NCBI RefSeq assembly: GCF_003063375.1
Contig: NZ_NERY01000001.1
Span: 310,001-374,000, forward strand
Reading direction: 5' to 3'
Length of the DNA stretch: 64,000 nucleotides
From: Limnohabitans sp. MMS-10A-178
GTDB taxonomy: Bacteria; Pseudomonadota; Gammaproteobacteria; Burkholderiales; Burkholderiaceae_C
Positions within the stretch are counted from its first letter, which is position 1; every line of letters starts with the position of its first letter. Of this stretch, positions 36,547 to 48,178 are shown in pieces. The notes beneath the pieces are model-generated. The model was not told the DNA's origin and searched no databases. It saw only the letters and a list, made by a program, of their open reading frames with translations. A program made the translations under genes and the position numbers.

Positions 36547-37215
36547 TCAGGGGGCGAGCAAGGCGCTGAGCTTGTGCGCCAAGACGTCCGCAGCTTCCTC
36601 CCAAGAGGTGTTGATGCCTATTGTAAAAAGGTCTACCGATTGCAAACCAGCATAGCCACATGGATTGATGCGCTGAAAGGGCTCCAAGTCCATTTTCACA
36701 TTGAGTGCCAGGCCGTGGTAGCTGCAGTGTCTGGAGACTTTGATGCCCAAGGCACTGATTTTCCCCAAGCCTTTGAAGGGGTCGTTGGGTGATACAGGGC
36801 CTGTCAATGCGGTGTGAGCGAAGGGGTCGGCCATGCGCACGTAAATGCCGGGTGCATTGGCAACACGGTGTCCTGTGACGCCAAAATGAGCCAGCGTTCT
36901 AATAACAGACTCTTCTAGGCGATAAACATATTCTTTGACAAAGTAGCCTCGGCGCTGCAAATTGAGCAAGGGATAAGCCATCACTTGTCCAGGGCCGTGG
37001 TATGTGACTTGCCCGCCTCGGTTGGTGGCAATGACGGGCGTTGTGCCCGGGTTCAAAACATGATTTGCCAAGCCCGCTAAACCTTGCGTGAAAACCGGGG
37101 GGTGCTCGCAAAGCCACAACTCATCGCCAGTTTCAGCGGTGCGCAAGGCCGTGAAGTCTTGCATAGCTTGGTAAGTGTCCGTGTACGGAACAAGACCCAG
37201 TTGTTTGACCAGCAT
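36547..37215 (-). CDS. lipB: Octanoyltransferase LipB
   Basis: Transfers octanoyl from ACP to lipoate-dependent proteins; 222 residues. [18 protein letters not shown] is the family signature. The catalytic pair is Lys in [15 protein letters not shown] and Cys in RINPCGYAG. Close spacing to lipA downstream and DUF493 upstream indicates one transcript. Confidence 0.96.
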   Translation of the reverse strand: MLVKQLGLVPYTDTYQAMQDFTALRTAETGDELWLCEHPPVFTQGLAGLANHVLNPGTTPVIATNRGGQVTYHGPGQVMAYPLLNLQRRGYFVKEYVYRLEESVIRTLAHFGVTGHRVANAPGIYVRMADPFAHTALTGPVSPNDPFKGLGKISALGIKVSRHCSYHGLALNVKMDLEPFQRINPCGYAGLQSVDLFTIGINTSWEEAADVLAHKLSALLAP

Positions 37216-37225
37216 GGCGGTGGGC

Positions 37226-37525
37226 TTAGAGCGCTACTTTGACCATGGGGTGGCCCGTGAGTGCGCGGTAGAGATTGTCTAGTTGTTCTCGGCTGGTGGC
37301 TCTGATGGTGAGGGTCAGGCTCAGGTAATTGCCGGCTTTGCTGGGGCGCATTTCAATGGTGGCGGGGTTGAAGCCGGGGTCGAATTGTTGGGCAATTTGA
37401 GCCATGGTTTCGGCAAAACCGTCGACCCTTGCGCCCATCACTTTGATGGGAAAGTCGCAGGGATATTCAATCAGGGACTCTTTTCGAGAGTCGCTTGGGA
37501 TGGGGGGAATGGCGGAGGCGCTCAT
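37226..37525 (-). CDS. DUF493 (YbeD-like) protein
   Basis: Small ferredoxin-like-fold protein of 99 residues with [11 protein letters not shown] at the start of the domain and [20 protein letters not shown] in the middle, as in E. coli YbeD. YbeD sits with lipB in many proteobacteria, and a role in lipoate metabolism is suspected. The ATG at 37525 is chosen; the open frame to 37927 runs across the upstream gene and is non-homologous. Confidence 0.92.
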   Translation of the reverse strand: MSASAIPPIPSDSRKESLIEYPCDFPIKVMGARVDGFAETMAQIAQQFDPGFNPATIEMRPSKAGNYLSLTLTIRATSREQLDNLYRALTGHPMVKVAL

Positions 37526-37551
37526 GAGATCGGTTTTCTTTGGGGCTGAAT

Positions 37552-37998
37552 TTAACGACAAATGACCACGGCTCCGACGGCAATCCAGCTCAAGCCAAAG
37601 TTTAAAAGAACAAGCGGGTGAATTTTGCCCAGTTGAGCGCCTGCGCTCGAAAGATCGCCTGCGCTCAGAGCAGCTTGCATCTTTCGAAATGGGCCGAAGT
37701 ACAAGTGACCAAAGACCAGACACATGAGCAAGCCAACGCCCAACATGACATGCCAACCTTTGGGGACAAGTCGCATGTCCACGCCCATGAGCATCAGGCC
37801 GCCGCTGGCCAGCAGCAACAAAATACAAAGTCCCACCATCTTGAAAAAACGCGCCAAGATACCGCCCAACAGGGGCAAGCGCAAAACCGGCTCTAGCTGG
37901 GCAATGGCCACAGGACGAATGGCCCAAATCATGAGCGCCATGCCCCCCATCCAGACGATGCCAGCAGCCAAATGGACAAATTTAATGATTTCATACAT
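37552..37998 (-). CDS. CopD-like four-helix membrane protein
   Basis: Membrane protein of 148 residues with four hydrophobic helices. The first reads IIKFVHLAAGIVWMGGMALM, with the His and Trp pattern of CopD/HemJ-like proteins; a second His lies in KGWHVMLGVGLLM. It could bind heme or copper, but no function is established. It is followed after 26 bp by the DUF493 gene. Confidence 0.8.
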   Translation of the reverse strand: MYEIIKFVHLAAGIVWMGGMALMIWAIRPVAIAQLEPVLRLPLLGGILARFFKMVGLCILLLLASGGLMLMGVDMRLVPKGWHVMLGVGLLMCLVFGHLYFGPFRKMQAALSAGDLSSAGAQLGKIHPLVLLNFGLSWIAVGAVVICR

Positions 37999-38057
37999 GA
38001 GGATTGACTCGTTTCAAAGGAATGCGACAAAATAATGACCAGTTCGATTGTGAGCCT

Positions 38058-38086
38058 TTTCCGATGTATGGGTTTTCACTTACAAT
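38058..38086 (+). promoter_or_regulatory. Possible promoter of the atp operon
   Basis: A TACAAT box at 38081-38086 with a weak TTTCCG at 17-bp spacing, about 50 bp before the atpI ATG at 38136. It is the best match in the gap, but the upstream hexamer is poor. Confidence 0.4.
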
Positions 38087-38135
38087 CGTGAGCTTTGCGG
38101 AACCAAGGGTATCTGTAACCTGGTTGTAAACAAAC

Positions 38136-38621
38136 ATGGTCAGAATACCGCCACAAGATTTTGAAGACGATGGTGACGTCAATGGTGCTGAAAAGTTCAG
38201 GCCCCTGACAGCTGAGGAAGCACAAAAGCTAAGACTTCAGCAACCCCTCCTCTCCATTTGGCGAGTGGTTTTGGCGCAATTTGTGGTTGGTTTGGCTGTT
38301 GCGGCCCTCACTTGGCTCTTTACGGGGCGAGTTTCGGCGGCATGGTCGGCAGCTTATGGTGCTTTGGCGGTGGTCATTCCTGCAGCTTTGTTTGCGCGGG
38401 GCCTCACGAGCAAAGCCACCACCTTGAACTCAGGAACTGCGGTTTTTGGATTCTTGTTGTGGGAAATGGTGAAGATCGGCCTTACGATTGCCATGCTTTA
38501 TGCGGCAACCTGGTTGGTCAAAGATTTGAGTTGGCCTGCCATGTTGGTGGGTCTGGTGGTCACAATGAAGGTTTATTGGGTGGTGTTTGCCTGGCGCAAA
38601 GTGTTTCACCCAGAAACTTGA
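38136..38621 (+). CDS. atpI: ATP synthase subunit I
   Basis: AtpI-like membrane protein, 161 residues, with a charged N-terminal 45 residues and four hydrophobic helices; the segment AWSAAYGALAVVIPAALFARGL is typical. AtpI helps assemble the c-ring but is not part of the final enzyme. It is first in the complete order atpIBEFHAGDC. Confidence 0.92.
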   Translation: MVRIPPQDFEDDGDVNGAEKFRPLTAEEAQKLRLQQPLLSIWRVVLAQFVVGLAVAALTWLFTGRVSAAWSAAYGALAVVIPAALFARGLTSKATTLNSGTAVFGFLLWEMVKIGLTIAMLYAATWLVKDLSWPAMLVGLVVTMKVYWVVFAWRKVFHPET

Positions 38622-38670
38622 TTTGAAACCAAGTTGAAAAGTTAAAGTTAATTTTTAAAGAGCCTAGAGA

Positions 38671-39516
38671 ATGTCAGCTTCAAACGCTCCCAGCGCCGGT
38701 GAATACATTGGCCACCATCTGAAGCATCTCCAAAACAAAGAGATGTCGGGTGTAATTGACTTTTCAGTTTTTAACATCGACTCCATCTTTTGGGGTATCT
38801 TTTTAGGCGTTGTGGGCAGCTTCTTGCTTTGGAAGGCTGCCAGCAAAGCCACCTCGGGTGTGCCTGGCCGTTTTCAAGCCGCTGTCGAAATTTTGTATGA
38901 AATGGTCGACTCACAAGCCAAGGGCATCATTCACAACGCCCAAAGCCGCAAGCTGGTTTCACCCTTGGCCTTGGCGGTTTTCGTATGGATTTTCTTGCTC
39001 AACTCCATGGACTTCTTGCCAGTTGACTTGTTCCATTCCTTGTTTGTCTTAACAGGTCTCGACAGCAGCATTCACTACTTCCGCGTTGTGCCCACAGCCG
39101 ACTTGTCTACCACGCTGGGCATGTCTGTGTCTGTGTTGTTTATCTGCCTCTACTACAACATCAAAATCAAAGGCCTAGGTGGCTGGTTCCATGAACTCAC
39201 CACCGCACCTTTCGGCGCACATCCTATTTTGTGGCCCTTCAATTTTGTGTTCCAAATGATTGAATTCGTCGCCAAAACCGTGTCTCACGGCATGCGACTG
39301 TTCGGCAACATGTATGCTGGCGAACTGATTTTCATGTTGATCGCTTTGATGGGTGGCGCGGCCGCTATGTCATTGACAGGCATTCTGTTGCCCATCGGTC
39401 ACGTGATCGCTGGCTCCATTTGGGCCATCTTCCATATCTTGATCGTGGCTTTGCAAGCTTTCATTTTCATGATGTTGACTTTGGTCTACATCGGTCAAGC
39501 GCACGATGCTCATTGA
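38671..39516 (+). CDS. atpB: ATP synthase Fo subunit a
   Basis: Proton-channel subunit of 281 residues with five to six transmembrane helices. The essential Arg lies in VSHGMRLFGNMYAGEL and the C-terminal helix has IVALQAFIFMMLTLVYIGQA. Confidence 0.97.
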   Translation: MSASNAPSAGEYIGHHLKHLQNKEMSGVIDFSVFNIDSIFWGIFLGVVGSFLLWKAASKATSGVPGRFQAAVEILYEMVDSQAKGIIHNAQSRKLVSPLALAVFVWIFLLNSMDFLPVDLFHSLFVLTGLDSSIHYFRVVPTADLSTTLGMSVSVLFICLYYNIKIKGLGGWFHELTTAPFGAHPILWPFNFVFQMIEFVAKTVSHGMRLFGNMYAGELIFMLIALMGGAAAMSLTGILLPIGHVIAGSIWAIFHILIVALQAFIFMMLTLVYIGQAHDAH

Positions 39517-39571
39517 GTATCTATTTCAGGTTTCTTTCTTAACTTTTTTTATCATCCATAGGATCAATTAA

Positions 39572-39820
<249 letters not shown>

Positions 39821-39851
39821 TTCCTGCAACAACCATAAGAAAGGTGTTGCC

Positions 39852-40322
39852 GTGAGTATCAATGCAACCCTGTTTGTTCAAGCCATTGTTTTTGCAATCT
39901 TGGTTTGGTTCACGATGAAATTCGTGTGGCCACCCCTTGCAGCCGCATTGGATGAACGAGCTCAAAAAATCGCCGACGGCCTCGCCGCTGCTGACAAAGC
40001 CAAATCTGAACTCGCCGCTGCCAACCAGCGCGTCGATGCCGAATTGGCCACCTCACGCAACGAAACGGCTGCACGCTTGGCTGACGCCGAGCGCCGTGCT
40101 TTGACGATCATCGAAGAAGCCAAAGCCCGTGCCACTGAAGAAGGCAACAAGATCATTGCTGCAGCCAAAGCTGAAGCAGAGCAACAAACGGTGAATGCCC
40201 GTGAAACTTTGCGTGAGCAAGTTGCGGCATTGGCTGTGAAGGGCGCCGAGCAGATTCTCCGCAAGGAAGTCAATGCGGGTGTTCATGCCGATCTGTTGAA
40301 CCGTCTGAAGACCGAGCTGTAA
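39852..40322 (+). CDS. atpF: ATP synthase Fo subunit b
   Basis: Peripheral-stalk subunit of 156 residues: an N-terminal transmembrane helix ([19 protein letters not shown]) followed by a long Ala/Lys/Glu-rich helical region. The start is GTG at 39852. Confidence 0.97.
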   Translation: MSINATLFVQAIVFAILVWFTMKFVWPPLAAALDERAQKIADGLAAADKAKSELAAANQRVDAELATSRNETAARLADAERRALTIIEEAKARATEEGNKIIAAAKAEAEQQTVNARETLREQVAALAVKGAEQILRKEVNAGVHADLLNRLKTEL

Positions 40323-40344
40323 TCCTTAACAGTCCGAGAAGACC

Positions 40345-40875
40345 ATGGCAGAACTTGCAACCATCGCCCGCCCCTACGCCGATGCGCTTTTCAAAGCGCA
40401 ATCGGCCGACCTTGCGGGAACTGCAGCTTGGCTCGACGAGCTTGCCGCAGTTGCGAGCAACGCGCAACTGTTGCAATTCTCTGAAAACCCCAAGGTGACC
40501 GACGCGCAGGTTTTCGATCTAATTTCTGGCGTCGTCAAAACGGCGTTGCCAGCGGCAGGTCAAAACTTTTTGCGCTTGGCCATTGAAAACCGCCGGCTTG
40601 TGGCCTTGCCCGAAATTGCCAGTCAATTTCGCGCATTGAAAAATGCACAAGGTGGCACAGCCGATGCGATCGTTCACAGTGCTTTCCCCATTGATGCAGC
40701 CGCTTTGGCTGATCTGTCTGAAACGCTTGAAAAACGCTTTGGCCGCAAACTCAACGTCAGCGTTGAGATCGATGCGTCACTGATTGGTGGCGTGCGCGTG
40801 GTCGTGGGGGACGAGGTGTTAGACACTTCCGTCAAGGCCCGTCTGGAACAAATGAAAGTGGCTCTCACTGCTTGA
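40345..40875 (+). CDS. atpH: ATP synthase F1 subunit delta
   Basis: OSCP/delta subunit of 176 residues joining the peripheral stalk to F1. N-terminal [15 protein letters not shown] and the C-terminal [20 protein letters not shown] block are diagnostic. Confidence 0.97.
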   Translation: MAELATIARPYADALFKAQSADLAGTAAWLDELAAVASNAQLLQFSENPKVTDAQVFDLISGVVKTALPAAGQNFLRLAIENRRLVALPEIASQFRALKNAQGGTADAIVHSAFPIDAAALADLSETLEKRFGRKLNVSVEIDASLIGGVRVVVGDEVLDTSVKARLEQMKVALTA

Positions 40876-40919
40876 TGCAGCGAGAGGCCCGATCTAATTA
40901 AAGAAAGAAGGAAAGAGTC

Positions 40920-42473
40920 ATGCAACTCAATCCAGCAGAAATTTCTGAGCTGATCAAGAGCCGAATTCAAGGTTTGTCTTCTGATGCAGACATCCGCAAC
41001 CAAGGCACTGTGGTGTCCGTCACTGACGGTATCGTGCGCGTTCACGGTTTGTCTGACGTGATGCAAGGCGAGATGCTTGAGTTCCCCGCTACGGCCGCAG
41101 GTGTTGCAACCTTCGGTTTGGCTTTGAACTTAGAGCGCGACTCTGTCGGCGCCGTGATTTTGGGTGAGTACGAGCACATCTCTGAAGGCGACACGGTCAA
41201 ATGTACCGGCCGCATTTTGGAAGTGCCCGTGGGCCCTGAACTGATTGGCCGTGTGGTCAACGCTTTGGGTCAGCCAATTGACGGCAAAGGCCCCATCAAT
41301 GCCAAGATGACCGACGTGATCGAAAAGGTTGCGCCTGGTGTGATCGCACGTAAATCTGTTGACCAGCCAATGCAAACTGGCTTGAAGTCAATTGACTCCA
41401 TGGTGCCCGTGGGCCGTGGCCAACGTGAATTGATCATTGGTGACCGTCAGACTGGTAAAACAGCTGTAGCCATCGACGCCATCATCAACCAAAAAGGTCA
41501 GAACATGACCTGCGTCTATGTGGCGATTGGTCAAAAAGCTTCTTCCATCAAAAACGTGGTTCGCGCGTTGGAGCAAGCTGGCGCCATGGCTTACACCATT
41601 GTGGTGGCAGCCTCCGCTTCTGAATCTGCGGCCATGCAATACGTGTCAGCCTACTCTGGTTGCACCATGGGTGAATATTTCCGCGACCGCGGCGAAGACG
41701 CATTGATCGTTTATGACGATTTGTCTAAGCAAGCTGTTGCCTACCGTCAAGTGTCTTTGCTCTTGCGCCGTCCACCAGGCCGCGAAGCTTACCCTGGCGA
41801 CGTGTTCTATCTCCACAGCCGTTTGCTCGAGCGCGCAGCTCGCGTCAATGCTGAGTATGTTGAAGCCTTCACCAAAGGCGCTGTCAAAGGCAAAACAGGT
41901 TCACTCACAGCTTTGCCAATCATTGAGACGCAAGCCGGTGACGTGTCTGCCTTCGTGCCAACCAACGTGATTTCGATTACCGACGGCCAGATCTTCTTGG
42001 AAACATCTTTGTTCAACGCCGGTATCCGTCCTGCGATTAACGCTGGTATTTCCGTGTCTCGCGTGGGTAGCTCGGCTCAAACCAAAGTCATCAAGGGTCA
42101 GTCTGGCGGTATTCGTACCGACTTGGCGCAGTACCGTGAATTGGCTGCGTTCGCGCAGTTCGCTTCCGACTTGGACGAATCTACACGCAAACAACTCGAC
42201 CGCGGTGCCCGCGTGACAGAACTCCTGAAGCAGGCTCAGTACAGCCCCTTGTCCATCAGCTTGATGGCAGCTTCTTTGTTCGCTGTCAACAAAGGCTTCA
42301 TGGACGACGTAGACGTGAAGAAAGTTCTGTCCTTCGAAAGTGGTTTGCACGCGTACCTCAAAGATAAATGTGCCGCCCTGTTGGCCAAAATCGAAGAGAC
42401 CAAAGCTTTGGACAAAGATGCCGAAGCTGAGTTGAACGCTGCTGTGGCCGCATTCAAGAAATCTTTTGCTTAA
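40920..42473 (+). CDS. atpA: ATP synthase F1 subunit alpha
   Basis: Subunit of 517 residues. Walker A is [13 protein letters not shown], and the alpha signature [17 protein letters not shown] is complete. Non-catalytic nucleotide-binding subunit of F1. Confidence 0.98.
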   Translation: MQLNPAEISELIKSRIQGLSSDADIRNQGTVVSVTDGIVRVHGLSDVMQGEMLEFPATAAGVATFGLALNLERDSVGAVILGEYEHISEGDTVKCTGRILEVPVGPELIGRVVNALGQPIDGKGPINAKMTDVIEKVAPGVIARKSVDQPMQTGLKSIDSMVPVGRGQRELIIGDRQTGKTAVAIDAIINQKGQNMTCVYVAIGQKASSIKNVVRALEQAGAMAYTIVVAASASESAAMQYVSAYSGCTMGEYFRDRGEDALIVYDDLSKQAVAYRQVSLLLRRPPGREAYPGDVFYLHSRLLERAARVNAEYVEAFTKGAVKGKTGSLTALPIIETQAGDVSAFVPTNVISITDGQIFLETSLFNAGIRPAINAGISVSRVGSSAQTKVIKGQSGGIRTDLAQYRELAAFAQFASDLDESTRKQLDRGARVTELLKQAQYSPLSISLMAASLFAVNKGFMDDVDVKKVLSFESGLHAYLKDKCAALLAKIEETKALDKDAEAELNAAVAAFKKSFA

Positions 42474-42500
42474 TTTCTACCTGACCAAAAGGAGCCTCTA

Positions 42501-43385
42501 ATGGCATCGGGCAAGGAACTACGCACCAAGATCAAATCGGTGGAGAACACCAAGAAGATCACCAAAGCGATGGAGATGATTTCTGTCTCCAAAATGCGCA
42601 AAGCGCAGGAGCGCATGCGCACGGCGCGTCCTTACGCCGAGAAAATTCGCGCCATCGCGAGCAATCTCGGCCAGGCCAACCCTGAGTATGTGCATGCTTA
42701 CATGAAGCACTCTGACGGCAAAGCCGTTGGCTTCATTGTGGTCACCACAGACAAAGGCTTGTGCGGTGGTTTGAACACCAACCTGTTGCGTGCAGTCACA
42801 ACCCAATTGCGTGAAACGCAATCGGCTGGCAAAACTGTTCAAGCAGTGGCCATTGGCAGTAAAGGTTTGGGTTTCCTCAATCGCGTGGGTGCCAAGGTGG
42901 TTTCTCACGTCACTCACCTGGGCGACAAGCCCCATTTGGAAAAACTCATCGGCCCCGTCAAGGTCATGCTCGATGCTTATGCCAATGGTGAGTTGAGCGC
43001 GGTTTACCTTTGCTACAACAAATTTATCAGCACCATGGCTCAGCAGCCCACCATCGATCAGTTGTTGCCTTTGTCGGCCGACAAGATGGAAGCTGAAACC
43101 AAGGCGTCTGGTACGCATCACGGTTGGGACTATTTGTACGAACCCGATGCACAAGCCGTCATTGACGACTTGTTGGTTCGTTATGCGGAAGCTTTGGTTT
43201 ACCAAGCTGTTGCAGAGAACATGGCCTCCGAGCACGCTGCTCGCATGGTGGCCATGAAAGCCGCAACAGACAACGCGGGTAATGTGATTGGCGAGCTCAA
43301 ACTCGTTTACAACAAAACTCGTCAAGCAGCCATCACCAAAGAATTGTCCGAAATCGTTTCTGGCGCTGCGGCGATCAGCGGTTAA
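42501..43385 (+). CDS. atpG: ATP synthase F1 subunit gamma
   Basis: Central rotor shaft, 294 residues. N-terminal [20 protein letters not shown] and the C-terminal coil [21 protein letters not shown] are conserved. It is slightly longer than E. coli gamma (287), with the extra residues in the middle. Confidence 0.97.
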   Translation: MASGKELRTKIKSVENTKKITKAMEMISVSKMRKAQERMRTARPYAEKIRAIASNLGQANPEYVHAYMKHSDGKAVGFIVVTTDKGLCGGLNTNLLRAVTTQLRETQSAGKTVQAVAIGSKGLGFLNRVGAKVVSHVTHLGDKPHLEKLIGPVKVMLDAYANGELSAVYLCYNKFISTMAQQPTIDQLLPLSADKMEAETKASGTHHGWDYLYEPDAQAVIDDLLVRYAEALVYQAVAENMASEHAARMVAMKAATDNAGNVIGELKLVYNKTRQAAITKELSEIVSGAAAISG

Positions 43386-43399
43386 GTCAATTCAGCTAA

Positions 43400-44824
<1,425 letters not shown>

Positions 44825-44858
44825 GCCATTTTTGTAAACCCTTTTCAAGGAACAAACT

Positions 44859-45275
44859 ATGAACACCATCCGCGTTGATGTGGTCAGTGCCGAAGAGTCC
44901 ATCTTCTCAGGTGAAGCCCGTTTTGTGGCCTTGCCTGGTGAAGCTGGAGAGTTGGGCATTTACCCCCGTCACACACCGTTGATTTCACGCATCAAGGCTG
45001 GCTCTGTTCGCATCGAAAAAGCCGACGGCACCGAAGAGTTTGTCTTCGTGGCTGGCGGCGTTTTAGAAGTGCAACCCGACCACGTAACCGTGTTGTCTGA
45101 CACTGCTATTCGCGGTAAAGATTTGGACGAAGAAAAAGCCAATGCGGCAAAAGCTTCTGCAGAAGACGCGCTTCGCAATGCCAAATCTGAAATCGACATG
45201 GCACGTGCGCAAAGCGAGTTGGCAGTGTTTGCTGCCCAACTGGCGGCCTTGCGCAAGTTCCGCACTAAAAAATAA
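44859..45275 (+). CDS. atpC: ATP synthase F1 subunit epsilon
   Basis: Subunit of 138 residues with an N-terminal beta sandwich ([20 protein letters not shown]) and two C-terminal helices that can inhibit ATP hydrolysis. It is last in the operon, with a terminator 34 bp downstream. Confidence 0.97.
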   Translation: MNTIRVDVVSAEESIFSGEARFVALPGEAGELGIYPRHTPLISRIKAGSVRIEKADGTEEFVFVAGGVLEVQPDHVTVLSDTAIRGKDLDEEKANAAKASAEDALRNAKSEIDMARAQSELAVFAAQLAALRKFRTKK

Positions 45276-45308
45276 AATGATGGCGTTGAACACGCTGTTT
45301 GTTTTCTG

Positions 45309-45333
45309 AAACCCGGCGCACGCCGGGTTTTTT
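45309..45333 (+). terminator. Rho-independent terminator of the atp operon
   Basis: Stem CCCGGC/GCCGGG with a GCAC tetraloop, flanked by AAA and followed by six T. It lies 34 bp after the atpC stop and 16 bp before the next start codon. Confidence 0.93.
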
Positions 45334-45348
45334 GCTTCTAAGGACACC

Positions 45349-45798
45349 ATGCGCAAAGCCAAACTTCAAGCGGCCACATTGGGCGGCAACCCTGACGACA
45401 TTGAGGCGGCTTTTTATGACGCACTCAGACAAGGCGACATTGAGCGCTTGATGGCTTGCTGGGCGGACGAAGAAGAAATTGTGTGCGTGCACCCAGGAGG
45501 CCCCAGACTGATTGGGGCTGGGGCTATCCGCGCCACCTTTGAAGCCATGTTTGCCAACGGCACGGTTCAAGCGCACCCAACGCAAGTGCACAAGGTTGAA
45601 TCCTTGGCCAGTGCCATGCACCATTTGCTTGAGCGGGTTGAAGTGCTAGGCCCCGATGGACCTCAGACAGCCTATGTATTGGCCACCAACGTGTATCACA
45701 AGACGCCACAAGGTTGGCGCATGGTGGCGCACCACGCCAGTCCTGGTACGCCCAATGCGCCTGCAGAAGTTTCCTCCAGCCCTTCAACACTGCATTGA
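45349..45798 (+). CDS. SnoaL/NTF2-like domain protein
   Basis: Cone-shaped-fold protein of 149 residues. The N-terminal helix DDIEAAFYDALRQGDIERLM and VCVHPGGPRLIGAGAIRATF are typical of the DUF4440/SnoaL-like group; the tail is low complexity. The function is unknown. It begins just after the atp terminator with an AAGGA ribosome site, and its TGA overlaps the TTG start of the next hydrolase. Confidence 0.82.
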   Translation: MRKAKLQAATLGGNPDDIEAAFYDALRQGDIERLMACWADEEEIVCVHPGGPRLIGAGAIRATFEAMFANGTVQAHPTQVHKVESLASAMHHLLERVEVLGPDGPQTAYVLATNVYHKTPQGWRMVAHHASPGTPNAPAEVSSSPSTLH

Positions 45799-46802
45799 CA
45801 GACTATTTAGCACCTCCTTGGCTGCCTGGCGGCCATCTGCAAACCATTTGGCCAGCCTTGTGGTCGCGCAGGTTTGAAGCTTCTCCACCGCAATGGCGGC
45901 GCGAGCGATGGAACACGCCTGATGGTGATTTTGTTGATGTCGATTTTTGTGAAGCCCAGTCTTCAGGTGGAACTGGCTTGAATCAAAGACACAGACCTTT
46001 GCTGGTGTTGTTTCATGGGCTCGAAGGCTCTTCAAGCAGTCACTCTTCGCAGGCCTTTGCAGATTGGGGCATACGCAATGGCTGTGATGTCGCAGTGCCT
46101 CACTTTAGGGGGTGCAGTGGCACATTGAATTTGATGCCCCGCGCCTATCACTCCGGTGACCATGAAGAGGTTGATCATTTGCTCCGTCGATTCAAGCAAA
46201 AGGTTGACGCACAAGGACGACCTGGACTTGTGGCGGCGGGCGTGTCATTGGGCGGCAATGCCTTGATGCGCTGGGCTGGTGAACACGGCCAGTCGGCGCA
46301 ACAAATTGTGAAAGCCATAGCCAGCATTTGCTCACCATTAGACCTTACAGCCAGCGGCAAAGCCATTGGAGAAGGCTTTAACCGACAGGTTTACACGCGC
46401 ATGTTTTTGCGCAGCATGAAGCCCAAAGCCATGGCCAAACTCAAGCAGTTCCCTGGCCTGTTTGATGCACGCAAACTGATGGCCGCCAAAGATTTGTACG
46501 AGTTTGACGATGTGTTCACCGCGCCCTTGCATGGCTTTCTAAACACCGATGATTATTGGTTGAGGGCCTCCGCATTGCCCCTCTTGGGCCAAGTTGCTGT
46601 ACCTGCTTTGGCTTTGAATGCTCAAAACGACCCATTCATACCGTCAAACAGTTTGCCAACTCAGGCCCAAGTTAGCACTCACGTAAAGCTGTGGCAACCA
46701 AGGGGTGGTGGCCATGTGGGATTTGCCAGCGGCGCACTCCCCGGGCATTTGAAAGCCATGCCACAGGCTGTGGGTCAATGGCTTTTACAGCACATCGCCT
46801 AA
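45795..46802 (+). CDS. YheT-family alpha/beta hydrolase
   Basis: Hydrolase of about 335 residues in the YheT/EMB8 family. It has GGHLQTIWPALWSRRF, PLLVLFHGLEGSSSSHSSQA, the nucleophile elbow AAGVSLGGNALMRW and the catalytic His in GGGHVGFASG. The natural substrate is unknown. An ATG at 45714 is in frame but overlaps the preceding gene by 85 bases; I prefer the TTG at 45795 that overlaps its stop as TTGA and puts HLQT near residue 15. Confidence 0.85.
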   Translation: MTDYLAPPWLPGGHLQTIWPALWSRRFEASPPQWRRERWNTPDGDFVDVDFCEAQSSGGTGLNQRHRPLLVLFHGLEGSSSSHSSQAFADWGIRNGCDVAVPHFRGCSGTLNLMPRAYHSGDHEEVDHLLRRFKQKVDAQGRPGLVAAGVSLGGNALMRWAGEHGQSAQQIVKAIASICSPLDLTASGKAIGEGFNRQVYTRMFLRSMKPKAMAKLKQFPGLFDARKLMAAKDLYEFDDVFTAPLHGFLNTDDYWLRASALPLLGQVAVPALALNAQNDPFIPSNSLPTQAQVSTHVKLWQPRGGGHVGFASGALPGHLKAMPQAVGQWLLQHIA

Positions 46803-46812
46803 GATTGAAGCC

Positions 46813-47358
46813 ATGGACGATATTGTCAAACAAGCCATGGCCAAGTGGCCCAATGTGCCTCATTGTTTGGGCTGGTTGGGCCTGGATGAGCGCGGACATT
46901 GGTACCTCAGAGACGACCATGCGCAAGCACGCGGCCGTTTTCAAAGTGGTGTACCTGGCTCTAAAGGCTCATTGCTTCAGCACGACAAACTCATCGAGTT
47001 CATTCATCGCAATTACGCGGTGGATGAAAAGGGTGCCTGGTTTTTTCAAAATGGCCCGCAGCGTGTTTATGTGGAGTTGGCCGCCACGCCCTTTGTTTGG
47101 CGCATGTCATCGGATTTCAAATTGACCGCTCAAACGGGACAAGAAACGCTGGCCCAAACTTGCTTCACTGACCAAGCCGGAAGAGTTTATTTTGAAACCG
47201 ACATGGGCTTTGGTTTGCTTCACACTTTGGATGTGGCCAAGGCGGCAGAAGGCTTGGAGATGGATCTGTGGCCCTTAGAGCGTGTGGATGCCGCAGAGAT
47301 ACCAAGCCGATTTGCCTACACCCTTAGCCCAGAAGCAGACAACAAAAAACCGCTCTGA
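46813..47358 (+). CDS. Conserved uncharacterised protein
   Basis: Soluble protein of 181 residues without a motif I can name with confidence. It begins MDDIVKQAMAKWPNVPHCLG; a DUF2946-type betaproteobacterial family is my best guess. It contains WYLRDDHAQARG and a central region rich in aromatic residues (GAWFFQNGPQRVYVEL), suggesting a beta-rich fold. It follows the YheT gene by 10 bp. Its last four codons form the 5' arm of a terminator. Confidence 0.7.
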   Translation: MDDIVKQAMAKWPNVPHCLGWLGLDERGHWYLRDDHAQARGRFQSGVPGSKGSLLQHDKLIEFIHRNYAVDEKGAWFFQNGPQRVYVELAATPFVWRMSSDFKLTAQTGQETLAQTCFTDQAGRVYFETDMGFGLLHTLDVAKAAEGLEMDLWPLERVDAAEIPSRFAYTLSPEADNKKPL

Positions 47359-47385
47359 CGTGCATGACGTTGATCGAGCGGTTTT
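47346..47385. terminator. Bidirectional terminator between convergent genes
   Basis: Ten-pair stem AAAACCGCTC/GAGCGGTTTT with a 20-base loop that can itself pair (ACGT/ACGT). The A-tract and T-tract make it work in both directions, for the + strand gene ending at 47358 and the - strand cytochrome gene ending at 47421. Confidence 0.8.
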
Positions 47386-47420
47386 GAAGCAAGCCCAGAG
47401 ACTGGGCTGACCAAACTAAT

Positions 47421-47945
47421 TTACTTTTTCTCAGCAGGCGCAGCAGGTGCTTCTGGCTCTTTGAACTTGCCACCTGCAGAGGATGTGAGGTAGGCAACGG
47501 CGCGGCCAATTTCGAGGTCGCTGTAATCGCCGCCACCTTGGGCACCCATGGCGCCTTTGCCTTTGAGCACAGAATTGACCAAAGCGTCATAACCTATTTT
47601 GAGTCGAGGCGCCCAGGCACCTGCGTCGGCGTACTTAGGAGCACCTGCAGCGCCAGCATCGTGGCAAGCGGCACACTGTGCTTTGTAAACTTCTTGGCCG
47701 GCTTTCATGGGGCGGTTGGCATCGCGCACTTCAACCGCACCTACTTTTTGAATGCGCTCGGCAACAGTGCGCTCGGTGTCGCTGCCAGGGGCTGTTTTGT
47801 TGGCGGATGTCACGTAGTACACCAGGCCAATGATGATGAAGACGGGAATGATGAAGGAGGCAAAGCTCAGCATCAACATTTGCTTGGGTGTTTTGACCGG
47901 GCCAGTGTGGTCTTCGTGGGCTTGATCGTGGCTTTTGTCGCTCAT
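47421..47945 (-). CDS. Membrane-anchored cytochrome c5-type protein
   Basis: Protein of 174 residues with a His/Asp-rich cytoplasmic start, one transmembrane helix (about 25-46), and a periplasmic class I cytochrome domain with the heme site CAACH at 91-95. An axial Met candidate is in GKGAMGAQGGGDYSDLEIG, where a family-typical loop precedes the last helix. Gly/Pro/Ala-rich tail. Probably carries electrons in the respiratory chain; no oxidase genes are adjacent. Confidence 0.9.
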   Translation of the reverse strand: MSDKSHDQAHEDHTGPVKTPKQMLMLSFASFIIPVFIIIGLVYYVTSANKTAPGSDTERTVAERIQKVGAVEVRDANRPMKAGQEVYKAQCAACHDAGAAGAPKYADAGAWAPRLKIGYDALVNSVLKGKGAMGAQGGGDYSDLEIGRAVAYLTSSAGGKFKEPEAPAAPAEKK

Positions 47946-48097
47946 AGCGTCCTCAATGAATCTCTATTGAACTGTATCCGGTTGAACGGAATCAACTTTC
48001 GATTATAACCTCCGAGATTTAGTGCGCGGCCCTGGCAAGCTATGAATTGCGGGGTCGCATGCCATAATTGACCGCTACCATCAGCAATGAAACAGGC

Positions 48098-48173
48098 GCG
48101 GCTGTAGCTCAGTGGATAGAGTATTGGCCTCCGAAGCCAAGGGTCGTGGGTTCGATCCCCGCCAGCCGCACCA
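48098..48173 (+). tRNA. tRNA-Arg (anticodon CCG)
   Basis: Complete 76-nt cloverleaf. Acceptor GCGGCTG pairs with CAGCCGC, followed by discriminator A and encoded CCA (48171-48173). The D-arm has AGCTCAGTGGATAGAGT; the anticodon stem TTGGC/GCCAA closes loop CTCCGAA, giving anticodon CCG at 48131-48133, and the T-loop is GGTTCGATCCC-like. It is orphan on its strand and ends 5 bp before the convergent mrdA stop. Confidence 0.97.
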
Positions 48174-48178
48174 CTTGC

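Noticed and set aside
42519..43325. 268-codon minus-strand frame opposite atpG
   Set aside because: Antisense shadow; atpG is unambiguous.
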